From DATDPY01 sp964395765 (GTDB lineage: Bacteria > Bacteroidota > Bacteroidia > Cytophagales > Cyclobacteriaceae), in NCBI GenBank assembly GCA_964395765.1, contig CAYNCU010000010.1:1-39278 (forward strand): DNA of 39,278 nucleotides, in the 5' to 3' direction. Below, piece by piece: positions 27,057 to 34,446 of the stretch. Under the pieces are notes generated by a model. It was not told the origin of the DNA. It saw only the letters and a list, made by a program, of their open reading frames with translations, and searched no databases. Within the stretch, counting starts at the first letter, position 1. Each line of letters starts with the position of its first letter. The translations under genes and the position numbers were made by a program.

Positions 27057-27457
27057 TGGACCCCCTTATTGTCTGGATACAGGTTCTCGATAAAAAGGAA
27101 ATTGAATTTTCAAACCCTGTTGTGGAATGGATAAAAAAGGAATTTCCGGGATCTGTTTTCCTTGATTTCGACAACTATTCCGAAAATTACCTGATCGACA
27201 AAGCCATTGAACTGGCGTCAGGCACTGATAAAATTATTTTGATGATCCGCGCCGATGAAGGTAAGGACAGGGGCCAGGCCACACGTTTTCTTACCAGGAT
27301 CTCGCGATTCACAGGCAAACCAATACTGACCTTTTACAATGGCAATGACGACCTGATAGATAAAATGCTTAAGGTAACTGGAAAAGAGAATTATTTCAGG
27401 AACATCGGAGAGAATGATATGAAAATAAAAATCCGGGAATTTATGAGTGGTTCATAA
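27056..27457 (+). CDS. Small hypothetical protein coupled to the T9SS cargo gene
   Basis: This 133-residue protein is one I do not recognise. It starts on the last base of the preceding stop codon (TGATG), so translation is probably coupled. The pattern of short hydrophobic strands (PLIVWIQVL, SVFLDF, KIILMIRAD, PILTFYNG) alternating with charged helices suggests a Rossmann-like or flavodoxin/TIR-like alpha-beta fold with conserved-looking acidic residues (DFDNYSENY, RADEGKDRG). There is no signal peptide, no membrane segment and no known catalytic motif that I can name. Being cytosolic, it is an odd partner for a secreted protein. Confidence 0.8.
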   Translation: MDPLIVWIQVLDKKEIEFSNPVVEWIKKEFPGSVFLDFDNYSENYLIDKAIELASGTDKIILMIRADEGKDRGQATRFLTRISRFTGKPILTFYNGNDDLIDKMLKVTGKENYFRNIGENDMKIKIREFMSGS

Positions 27458-27507
27458 AGTAATTTCCTCCTTATTTACGTCTGCCTCTTTGATTTCAATC
27501 CATTTTT

Positions 27508-28113
27508 ATGAACAACAACAATAATTTTGTAAGGAACCTGTTTGGGAAACCTTCCGGGAACCTGGGCCATTTGGCCGGCTGGATTATGTCAAGGAATAAC
27601 ATTTCACGATCAGCCTGGACAATTGAAAAATTAAATTTAAAACCTTTGGATTTTGTTCTTGAAGTTGGTTACGGACCCGGAAATACTTTCTTTGCCTGTG
27701 CCGATAAGCTGACGTCCGGTTTTATCGCCGGCATCGATCATTCGCAGGTAATGTTTCAACAGGCTACCGCGAAAAACAAAGAATTTATTGAAATAGGAAG
27801 AGCCTCCCTGGAATGCGGCACTATATGGGATATTGAATATGCCGATAACTTTTTTGATATCATTTATGGAAGCAATGTTCATTTCTTCTGGGAAGTTCCC
27901 GCCAGGGAATTCGCAAGGTTGTATTCCTTATTAAAACCCGGCGGGAGGCTGGTTTTGGTTTACCAACCCCGGTGGTTAAAAGCCGATGCTGGCGTAAGAA
28001 GAGAGGCTGAAAAGACCGGTAAACTTTTAGAAGATGTCGGGTTCACCAATGTCGAAACCGATTTTAAACCGATGAAACCGGTAACCTGTATCTATATAGG
28101 CGGTCATAAATAG
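27508..28113 (+). CDS. Class I SAM-dependent methyltransferase
   Basis: This 201-residue enzyme has the Rossmann methyltransferase fold. The SAM-binding motif I is VLEVGYGPGNT (50-60), with the ribose-binding acidic residue after strand 2 in FIAGIDHSQVM and motif IV in YADNFFDIIYGSN. LKPGGRLVLVYQP is the typical post-III segment. The N-terminal NLGHLAGWIMSRNN resembles a group of small methyltransferases of unknown substrate. It is 50 bases after the small hypothetical gene and may be cotranscribed. The substrate cannot be told from sequence. Confidence 0.88.
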   Translation: MNNNNNFVRNLFGKPSGNLGHLAGWIMSRNNISRSAWTIEKLNLKPLDFVLEVGYGPGNTFFACADKLTSGFIAGIDHSQVMFQQATAKNKEFIEIGRASLECGTIWDIEYADNFFDIIYGSNVHFFWEVPAREFARLYSLLKPGGRLVLVYQPRWLKADAGVRREAEKTGKLLEDVGFTNVETDFKPMKPVTCIYIGGHK

Positions 28114-28179
28114 TTTTTCAGGCCTGGGCTGGATTTTTAAGAATTCTAAACTAACTTAAGCCAATATTCCCCGTGGGAA

Positions 28180-29262
28180 ATGAATTTAAAATGGCCCGTT
28201 AAAATTCTGATTTTAATTGCACTGCCGCAGGTCATTTCGGCTCAGACCAGGACCATTTCGTTTCATGACCCCAATCTCTGTTACCAGGGGAGGATCCTAT
28301 ACAAACCGGATGCTGCGGTTCTTTCATGGCCGGGAACTTCGGTAACCGTTCTATTCAACGGAACCGGAATTGCAGGTATCCTGCAGGACACCGATACGGC
28401 CGATTATTTTAACGTGATTGTCGACGGGAAAAAAGTTGCAAGGATCCATACCGATACCCTCAGGCATACTTATGAACTGGCGAAGGGACTTAATCCCGGA
28501 AAACACCAGGTGGAATTATTTAAACGCACCGAATGGGATAAAGGCAAAACCCTCTTTTACGGTTTTATAGTTCCGCAGAATGCCGAACTGATAAAAGCCG
28601 CTCCTCCGGGCAGCAGGAAAATTGAATTTTACGGGAACTCGATCACCTGCGGTTATGCCATGGAAGATAACAGCGGTAAGGATTCATGGTTTGGTTACTT
28701 TGAAGATAATTACCTTTCCTATGCCGCCCTGACGGCCAGGCATTTTCACGCGCAATATTCATGCATAGCGAAAAGCGGGATAGGCATCATGGTAAGCTGG
28801 TTTCCCCTCATCATGCCCGAAATGTTTGACCGGCTCGATCCCACTGATTCAACTTCTCGATGGGATTTCACAAAATTCACACCGGATATTGTGGTGATCA
28901 ATTTATTCCAGAATGATTCCTGGATCGTCAAACAGCCAAATAACGATCAGTTCAAAGCTCGGTTCGGAACCAAAACGCCGGATGAAAATTTTATTGTTAC
29001 GGCGTATAAAAACTTTGTGTCCTCCATCCGTGAGAAATATCCAAAGGCCAGTATCATCTGTGCGCTGGGCAATATGGATGCCACCAAAGAAGGATCGCCC
29101 TGGCCCGGGTATATTAAACAAGCGGTGGGTCAGTTGAATGATGCAAAAATTTATGCTTTCTTTTTTAAATATAAAAATACGGACGGGCATCCGAATGTAG
29201 CCGAACAGAAAGTGATGGCTGACAGCCTGATCGATTTTATCGATAAAAACATTCATTGGTAA
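28180..29262 (+). CDS. Secreted SGNH/GDSL hydrolase, CE2-like carbohydrate esterase
   Basis: This 360-residue exported esterase has a signal peptide of about residues 1-22 (ILILIALPQVISAQ). The N-terminal 25-130 region is a beta-sandwich (SWPGTSVTVLFNGTGI, LFKRTEWDKG) as in CE2 acetyl-xylan esterases. The SGNH domain begins with EFYGNSITCGYA, where Ser154 is the nucleophile, then NLFQND (Asn245) and TDGHPN with His337 as general base. Asp335 is also present. CE2 enzymes deacetylate plant polysaccharides, which is the likely role. No T9SS tail or lipoprotein Cys is seen, so it may stay periplasmic. It is the third gene after the T9SS cargo but no polysaccharide-utilisation locus is nearby. Confidence 0.88.
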   Translation: MNLKWPVKILILIALPQVISAQTRTISFHDPNLCYQGRILYKPDAAVLSWPGTSVTVLFNGTGIAGILQDTDTADYFNVIVDGKKVARIHTDTLRHTYELAKGLNPGKHQVELFKRTEWDKGKTLFYGFIVPQNAELIKAAPPGSRKIEFYGNSITCGYAMEDNSGKDSWFGYFEDNYLSYAALTARHFHAQYSCIAKSGIGIMVSWFPLIMPEMFDRLDPTDSTSRWDFTKFTPDIVVINLFQNDSWIVKQPNNDQFKARFGTKTPDENFIVTAYKNFVSSIREKYPKASIICALGNMDATKEGSPWPGYIKQAVGQLNDAKIYAFFFKYKNTDGHPNVAEQKVMADSLIDFIDKNIHW

Positions 29263-29304
29263 ATTTTCAGAATATTTTTTATTCCCGTATCGAAAATCTA
29301 TTTT

Positions 29305-29772
29305 ATGGAATTCAGCATACAACCAATAGGAACAATTTTGTCGCCCTATAAAACAAAAGAGGAATGCCCCATCCAGGGAATTTTTGCCGAAGAAGGCAGG
29401 GGAAAGGTGGAAGTATTCCCCGAATTTGAAGAAGCCCTTGAGAGCATCGAATCTTTCTCCCATATTTACCTGTTCTATATTTTTGACCGGGCGGGCAAAA
29501 TTCAATTAAAGAGACCGACATTTATGGATGATGTACCACACGGTATCTTTGCTTCCAGGCACCCTTGCCGACCCAATGGCATCGGCTTATCCATCGTAAG
29601 ACTACTTCACCGGAATAAAAATATCCTGGAGGTAAGCGGAATCGATGTATTGGATGGTACTCCCCTTATCGACATAAAACCCTATATACCGAAATTCGAT
29701 TTCAGGCCTGATGCGGTTAACGGGTGGGCCGAAAACAAGGAATTTCACGGGAAACCTCCGGGAAGAGAATAA
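29305..29772 (+). CDS. tsaA: TrmO/TsaA-like tRNA methyltransferase
   Basis: TrmO N6-methylates t6A at position 37 of certain tRNAs with SAM in a single-strand beta-barrel fold. This copy has 155 residues and is the short version that lacks the C-terminal domain of E. coli TrmO (235 residues). Family signatures are IGTILSPYKTKEECP at the start, IESFSHIYLFYIFD in the middle and the SAM/tRNA loop FASRHPCRPNGIGLSIVRL, then DVLDGTPLIDIKPYIPKFD. Other short TsaA-like proteins act on different substrates, so the target is less certain than the fold. Confidence 0.88.
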   Translation: MEFSIQPIGTILSPYKTKEECPIQGIFAEEGRGKVEVFPEFEEALESIESFSHIYLFYIFDRAGKIQLKRPTFMDDVPHGIFASRHPCRPNGIGLSIVRLLHRNKNILEVSGIDVLDGTPLIDIKPYIPKFDFRPDAVNGWAENKEFHGKPPGRE

Positions 29773-29795
29773 TTATTTTTTAAAATTATACAAAA

Positions 29796-30215
29796 ATGGA
29801 GTACAGTATATTTATGGATAAAGAAAAGGTACCCGGTTCGGCCGATCTCAGGAACCTGTTGGGTAAAACATACCTTTATTGGGAAGAGATACGAAGGTAT
29901 GTTCACGAAAAATATCCGGCTGCGGTGGATGATTGGAATTTCCCCGGCGCTAAGTACGGATGGGGATTCCGGGTAAAAGATAAAAAAAGAGCCATCGTTT
30001 ACCTTGGACCCAGAAAGGGATATTTTATGACGACTTTTATTTTCGGTCAGAAAGCCACGGAAGTAATCATGAAAAGCTCAATTACTGAATCATTAAAAAA
30101 AGAATTGGAGGAAGCTAAAGTTTATGCGGAAGGCAGGCCGCTGCGAATGGAGGTCAGGGACAAGACAATGCTAAAGGATATTAAGTCGCTAATCGATATT
30201 AAGATATCGAAATGA
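29796..30215 (+). CDS. DUF3788 family protein
   Basis: This 139-residue protein has the DUF3788 pattern: LLGKTYLYWEEIRRYV, a WNFPGAKYGWGFRVKDKKRAIVYL core and YFMTTFIFGQKA, followed by a helix ending in VRDKTMLKDIKSLIDIK. Members are cytosolic, common in Bacteroidota and of unknown function. The gene follows the TrmO-like gene by 23 AT-rich bases, so they may share an mRNA. No catalytic motif is visible. Confidence 0.85.
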   Translation: MEYSIFMDKEKVPGSADLRNLLGKTYLYWEEIRRYVHEKYPAAVDDWNFPGAKYGWGFRVKDKKRAIVYLGPRKGYFMTTFIFGQKATEVIMKSSITESLKKELEEAKVYAEGRPLRMEVRDKTMLKDIKSLIDIKISK

Positions 30216-30470
30216 AATTTTCTATTGCGCTGAGCTACTCTGGGAAGGCACTGAGCGCCTCAGAGAAATATAGAGTAGAAAAGCAGGGTTATACATTTAA
30301 TCCAAAATCCGGATCTGTGAACCTCCGTGTGTTCTCGGCTTGTCTCCGGTTATTAATTAATTGGTCAAATTCCGCATATTGTTTATAAAATAATCCGGTT
30401 AATGCATCAACCTATTCATGGTTTGAAGTGTCCTTAATTAGGAGGAATTCAATTTTCGAATAATAAATAA

Positions 30471-30665
30471 ACAGGTAATATTGGAGAAAACAGTTTTCGG
30501 ATTTCCGGATTTATTTTTTACGATGCCAATGGTCAGGTCTGGTATGATCTTTTCTTCCAATCGTCCCGCAGGCAATCGGGGTGAGTCTTCGATTATGTCG
30601 GTATCGATAACAGGACGGGTTTCACTCGTGAGAGTGAAAGCTATTACTTTCAGTATAAACCTTAG
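30471..30665 (+). pseudogene. Possible truncated gene fragment with an in-frame stop
   Basis: One frame reads like protein on both sides of a TGA at 30582-30584: FRISGFIFYDANGQVWYDL before it and FDYVGIDNRTGFTRESES after it, ending at TAG 30663. There is no start codon in the frame after the TAA at 30468. A small insertion resembling a CCCGCAGGC-type repeat lies just before the stop. I cannot name the family. Confidence 0.3.
30620..30639. repeat. Perfect 8-bp stem-loop with GTGA loop
   Basis: TTTCACTC, GTGA, GAGTGAAA form a perfect hairpin whose loop is of the stable GNRA class in RNA. It is 32 bases before the ATG at 30672 and inside the possible gene remnant. It has no T-tract, so it is not an intrinsic terminator. 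Confidence 0.5.
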
Positions 30666-30671
30666 GATAAA

Positions 30672-31238
30672 ATGAAAAATTATTTTCTTGTTATCTCGTT
30701 TATTTTGATTTGCCATGTTTCAAAAGCTGATGTAATTTTTGCCCCGGCTTCCATTCCCGGTGTGCGGAATCATTTTGCCTGGTCACTCGAAGGCATCGTA
30801 AGTTATGAGATGGCTTTTACAAAGCTTAATTCAGTTAACCTCTGGGGAGGGATGGGTTTTGTTTCTACCCTGAACCACCCGTTGCCCCCGGCCTTAGGAA
30901 CAGAAGCCGCCGTGGAATTCCGGCAATATTTTGTTAAAAATAAATTTGCCGGAATCAACCTGGACGTATACCTGGGATTAGCTTATATGTTGTACCCCCA
31001 GGAATACCCTTCTTATAACGGTAAATACTGGAACAGTACGGTCGGCCTGGTACCGGGAATAAAACTGACCTATAAAATCAAATTAAAAAAATTCTTGGTG
31101 ATGGAGCCATATGTATCGTTATCAGCGCCGTGGTACGCTTACCAGGGCTTGAATTTGTCCGACCGGATTTTTAATGATAAACCTGACCGGATTCTGACTA
31201 TTGGAATAAGGATTGGTTTCAATAAGGTGAAAAAGTAA
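30672..31238 (+). CDS. Putative outer-membrane beta-barrel protein, hypothetical
   Basis: This 188-residue protein has a signal peptide of about 1-19 (NYFLVISFILICHVSKA). The mature part alternates short amphipathic strands ending in aromatic residues (VNLWGGMGFVS, AAVEFRQYF, GINLDVYLGLAYMLYP, STVGLVPGIKLTYKIKL, MEPYVSLSAPWYAYQ, ILTIGIRIGFN), consistent with a small eight-strand barrel. The last strand ends IGFNKVKK rather than in a terminal Phe. I do not recognise the family. It stands alone between two repeat-bearing gaps. Confidence 0.75.
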   Translation: MKNYFLVISFILICHVSKADVIFAPASIPGVRNHFAWSLEGIVSYEMAFTKLNSVNLWGGMGFVSTLNHPLPPALGTEAAVEFRQYFVKNKFAGINLDVYLGLAYMLYPQEYPSYNGKYWNSTVGLVPGIKLTYKIKLKKFLVMEPYVSLSAPWYAYQGLNLSDRIFNDKPDRILTIGIRIGFNKVKK

Positions 31239-31551
31239 GATTTCATTTTCTGAATTCAGATTCTGAAAGCAGAAAGATTAGCTTCCAAATCCTTTGTACC
31301 CTCTTTGCTTCCACGGTTTGATATGTCGTTAAAAAAACGGAAGACTCTGAGCTGTGATTTATGGGATTAATTGAATATTATGATTGCGGATTTGTTGTCA
31401 TTAAATTTTTTATCCTTCAATTCTAAAGTTATCTCCCATTAAAATAGTAAAATCTGTTAATTATGCCGTTACAGCGTCGGCATTTCTTATGTTTCAAAGG
31501 CCATTGGAAAATCACAAAAATATAGTTCTGACAAATTTCAGATGATAATAC

Positions 31552-31582
31552 TTGTTTCATTCGATTTTATATTCTACGTTTG
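31552..31582 (+). promoter_or_regulatory. blaI promoter, Bacteroidota type
   Basis: TTG at 31552-31554, exactly 20 bases, then TACGTTTG at 31575-31582, a perfect TAnnTTTG box. Transcription should begin around 31587-31590, only a few bases before the ATG at 31592, so the message would be nearly leaderless. Confidence 0.65.
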
Positions 31583-31589
31583 TAGAATA
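31570..31589. promoter_or_regulatory. Operator dyad overlapping the blaI -7 box
   Basis: TATTCTAC, four bases GTTT, GTAGAATA form a perfect 8+8 inverted repeat covering the -7 box and the expected start of transcription. BlaI/MecI repressors bind short dyads with TAC/GTA cores, so autorepression is likely. A further half-site-like ACGTAGAA lies at 31600-31607 inside the gene. Confidence 0.65.
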
Positions 31590-31591
31590 GT

Positions 31592-31978
31592 ATGACAAAA
31601 CGTAGAAATATTAAGCTATCCCAGACGGAAGAACAGATCATGGAACTGATCTGGGAATCGAAAAAATTGTTTCTTAAGGATATTATTGACAGGTATCCCG
31701 GGCGCAAACCTGCCGCTACTACGATTGCCACCCTCCTGAAACGAATGCAAAATAAAGGCTTTATTAGTTTTACCGTTTACGGCAATTCAAGGGAATATTA
31801 CCCCCTGGTAAAAAAGAATGATTACTTTACGAAACATGTAAAAGGAATAATCAAAAATTATTTTGATAATTCGGCCCTTCAGTTTGCCTCTTTCTTTACA
31901 ACTTCAGGTAACCTGTCAACGGATGAGCTGGTAGAATTAAAAACAATCATTGACGGGGAAATCAAGAAAAAAAAATGA
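31592..31978 (+). CDS. BlaI/MecI/CopY family transcriptional repressor
   Basis: This 128-residue winged-helix repressor has the N-terminal pattern LSQTEEQIMELIWESKKLFLKDI, then PAATTIATLLKRMQNKGFI as recognition helix and YYPLVKK as wing, followed by a C-terminal dimerisation helix region. BlaI proteins are cut by their partner M56 peptidase to relieve repression. The candidate cut region in the dimerisation part cannot be fixed by eye. The stop overlaps the start of the M56 gene by four bases (ATGA), and the dyad at 31570-31589 is its probable operator. Confidence 0.93.
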   Translation: MTKRRNIKLSQTEEQIMELIWESKKLFLKDIIDRYPGRKPAATTIATLLKRMQNKGFISFTVYGNSREYYPLVKKNDYFTKHVKGIIKNYFDNSALQFASFFTTSGNLSTDELVELKTIIDGEIKKKK

Positions 31979-33384
31979 TAAGTTATATCATCAGATCGTT
32001 GCTCAGTTCAGGCCTGCTCCTGGGGATTTATTACCTATTCCTTGCGAATGAGAAAATGTTCTTATTCAACCGTTTTTACTTGCTTTTCTGTATTTTGTTT
32101 CCGTTCCTGTTACCTTTCATTACCTTAAATCTCAGGCTTTCTTCGAACAATTATTCAACACCGCTGAGTCTGGTTGTTCCAGCTATTCCAACCCCCAATA
32201 CAATTCCAATACCAACAGTATTAGAAAACAGGCCAGTTGTGTTGATATTTCTGGTCATTATTTTTTTATCGGTTTCACTGTTTTTTCTTTTAAAATTTAT
32301 AAAAAATTTATTGATCATCATCGATAATATAAAAGGAAATGATAAAGAATCCTTTAAAGAAGCCAAACTTGTATTGATGCAATCTATAAGCTATACTTTT
32401 TGTTTTTTTAATTACATTTTTATCGACAGGAATGATTTTAAGGAAGGTCGAATTAGGGAAGAAATACTTGCTCACGAGTATGTTCATGTTAATCAAAAAC
32501 ATTCTCTCGATATAATGTTCATCGAAATCCTTATCATCGTTTCATGGTTTAACCCGTTTTTATTCTTCTTCAAAAAGGCGATCCGCCTGAATCATGAATA
32601 TCTTGCCGATGAAGCTGTCATACAAGCCGGCAACGATCCCGAAACTTATCAGCAATTACTCCTCGAAAAAGTTAAACAGCCCATAGGACCATTAATGATA
32701 AACTTGTTCAATTTCATATCAATCAAAAAAAGAATGATCATGATAAATAAAAAATCAATTCGTAAAAAAATCATCGGTAAGCAATTATTGGTAATTCCTT
32801 TGATTATTTTAACCGCCTTTTTTTTCACAGCAAATAGAAAAATAAATCCGACCTGGAATAAATTAAATCCGGATTCCGGGATCAGCACTACGGCTGGAGA
32901 TGGAGTTTCCCAGGATCTATTAAATGAATATCAGAATATTCTTAAAAAATATAATATTTCCAGCCAATATGATTTGACGGAATGGCGGAAATTTCAGGAG
33001 TCGCTAACCGAAATTGACCGTGACAGGCTGATAACTATTTATGAAAAAATGAGTAAAGAACAACAAAATAAACAGTTGGTATGTTTCTTTCCAAGGTCAT
33101 CCATGATATTGCCCGAGGTTGTTCCTACACGGCAACAGATTGAATCCTGGAAGAACAGTAAAGAATACGGATTGTGGATTGATGAAAAACATGTGAATAA
33201 TTCCGTTCTTAATAATTATACAAACCAAGATTTTTCACAGGTTATTATAAGTCGCTTATTGAAAAATGCAAAGGATTACGGGAAATATTATTACCAGGTA
33301 AACCTGATGACTAAAAAATATTATAATGATTATTGTAAAAATCAGAACGAAACGCCTGGTTATTTTATGCTTTACAGAGATTAA
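31975..33384 (+). CDS. BlaR1-like M56 family membrane metallopeptidase
   Basis: This 469-residue membrane protein pairs with the BlaI-like repressor. Hydrophobic segments lie near residues 8-24, 33-52, 88-108 and 181-200, with a further one at about 269-286. The zinc site is HEYVH (167-171), followed by NHEYLADEA near 207. BlaR1/MecR1 sense beta-lactam with a C-terminal penicillin-binding domain of about 250 residues; here only about 180 residues follow the last membrane segment and no SxxK or KTG motif is apparent. The signal is therefore unlikely to be sensed the BlaR1 way. The gene pair is visibly AT-richer than its neighbours. Confidence 0.9.
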   Translation: MISYIIRSLLSSGLLLGIYYLFLANEKMFLFNRFYLLFCILFPFLLPFITLNLRLSSNNYSTPLSLVVPAIPTPNTIPIPTVLENRPVVLIFLVIIFLSVSLFFLLKFIKNLLIIIDNIKGNDKESFKEAKLVLMQSISYTFCFFNYIFIDRNDFKEGRIREEILAHEYVHVNQKHSLDIMFIEILIIVSWFNPFLFFFKKAIRLNHEYLADEAVIQAGNDPETYQQLLLEKVKQPIGPLMINLFNFISIKKRMIMINKKSIRKKIIGKQLLVIPLIILTAFFFTANRKINPTWNKLNPDSGISTTAGDGVSQDLLNEYQNILKKYNISSQYDLTEWRKFQESLTEIDRDRLITIYEKMSKEQQNKQLVCFFPRSSMILPEVVPTRQQIESWKNSKEYGLWIDEKHVNNSVLNNYTNQDFSQVIISRLLKNAKDYGKYYYQVNLMTKKYYNDYCKNQNETPGYFMLYRD

Positions 33385-33512
33385 AATAAATTAACATTAT
33401 TTCAAATAAACCGAAGGTACCTTGTTTTAATTTAACTATGTATTAAATGTTCCAGCAGATAAAAATTTAAAATAATCTAAATTTAGAAAGGTCATTTTTT
33501 CAATATTCAATA

Positions 33513-33848
33513 TCAAGAAGCCTTCTCAGCCGCTTTTAAATTAAGACTCAACCCTAAAAACCGGTCAAATGAGGTGTGGCCGAATAATATTAAACCGGCC
33601 AGCGTAATATAAGGTAAAGTTAAATATATGCCGGTTATCCATATCAGGATGGCCAGGGCTTTATGATGAATTACTGAATATACCATTATGCCGGGCGTGT
33701 TATTCATTGAAAACCCTATCAGGCTGATATCGGGAACAAAAAACAACAAAATGTACAACCACCAGGCAATGTTCAAATCGAGGTTGAGCATTAAATAAAT
33801 TGCTAAAATAGTCATGGCTGCCTCTTCCACCCGCGTTATATTTTTCAT
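33513..33848 (-). CDS. DUF4260 family membrane protein
   Basis: This 111-residue inner-membrane protein has about four hydrophobic segments. DUF4260 marks are the N-terminal RVEEAAMTILAIYL, LLFFVPDISLIGFSMN, the VIHHKALAILIW segment and the terminal FGHTSFDRFLGLSL. The function of the family is unknown. It converges with the M56 gene across 128 AT-rich bases in which I see only a short AAGGTACCTT palindrome. No partner gene lies on its strand. Confidence 0.88.
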   Translation of the reverse strand: MKNITRVEEAAMTILAIYLMLNLDLNIAWWLYILLFFVPDISLIGFSMNNTPGIMVYSVIHHKALAILIWITGIYLTLPYITLAGLILFGHTSFDRFLGLSLNLKAAEKAS

Positions 33849-34446
33849 AATAATTTTATTTAATAATGTATCCGGGAAAAGAATTAATAATCTCTCTGAA
33901 AATCCACGAGCTATTCAATTAAAATGCGGATCCATATAACCGGAGAAGAGTCCTTGGAAATCCTTTCATTCTCCGGGCGCTATTAAGGCACCTGAATCAC
34001 GATCGGCAAGCGTATTGATTCCCTGATTATTGCTCTAAAAAGTCTTAAAACGGTAATTAAAAAATCCGGAAAATTTATAAAAATTTGTAAGTGCAGCTTT
34101 TTCTAAAATTGGTCGCCATTGCTGGTCAGGAAGGAATGCAATTTTTGAACACAACTTAATAAAATCAAATATAGTTAATAATAACCATTAAATTAGGATA
34201 ATAGGATTGATTCCCGATGTTGCTTCCCGGAGGGTTAATCAGGCCCTATTCATACCCTGCCCGGTTGCTCAGAGCCTTCAACTTTGCGCTTTCAACTCCT
34301 GTTGAAAATGAAATGGCATAATTATCCCCATTTCATCAGTTCTCCATTAACAACACTCCATCCACCCATTCCGACACTTCGGTAACCTTTTTTTTTAATT
34401 CCACCCTCCCCGGGTGAAATTCATCCGTGATTTCAATTTTATATTT
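33849..34446. other. Long divergent intergenic region before the TonB-dependent receptor
   Basis: About 600 bases contain no gene that I can support, no tRNA and no recognisable riboswitch. This must hold promoters for DUF4260 (minus) and the receptor (plus), but no full TTG-N20-TAnnTTTG is seen; the nearest on the plus strand is CAACTTTG at 34280-34287, one mismatch from the -7 box. Two adjacent perfect inverted repeats lie at 34290-34336. Confidence 0.5.
34290..34336. promoter_or_regulatory. Two adjacent perfect inverted repeats in the receptor leader
   Basis: TTTCAAC, TCCT, GTTGAAA (34290-34307) is immediately followed by ATGAAATGG, eleven bases, CCATTTCAT (34308-34336), the two sharing no base. 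A TTCAACT direct repeat also precedes the first hairpin at 34278-34284. These could be operators or leader RNA folds for the downstream receptor gene. Confidence 0.4.

Larger units (their letters stand above)
30216..30671. other. Intergenic region with decayed repeats and a probable gene remnant
   Basis: This 456-base gap holds no intact gene. Near 30228-30345 there are decayed repeat pieces (CACTGAGCGCCTCAGAGAAA and TGTGAACCTCCGTGTGTTCTC) of the same class as the element at 15170. A broken reading frame covers 30471-30665, and a perfect stem-loop lies at 30620-30639. The short plus and minus frames that cross it look like chance frames. Confidence 0.5.
31239..31591. other. Intergenic region upstream of the blaI-like gene
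   Basis: This 353-base gap is AT-rich and holds no ORF worth calling. A decayed repeat copy lies at about 31288-31320 (CTTTGTACCCTCTTTGCTTCC, then CACGG). The blaI promoter and operator occupy the last 40 bases. Confidence 0.5.

Noticed and set aside
30438..30716. 92-codon minus-strand frame over the start of the barrel-protein gene
   Set aside because: Antisense to a better gene with a signal peptide; contains a repeat-derived RLPAGR stretch typical of spurious frames.
34110..34140. Cobalamin-box-like stretch GGTCAGGAAGGAATGC upstream of the receptor
   Set aside because: The other conserved parts of a cobalamin riboswitch are absent and the match to the box is poor.
34371..34396. Short hairpin CCGA-CACT-TCGG followed by nine T, terminator-like
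   Set aside because: The stem has only four pairs and lies just before a start codon rather than after a gene; probably chance.
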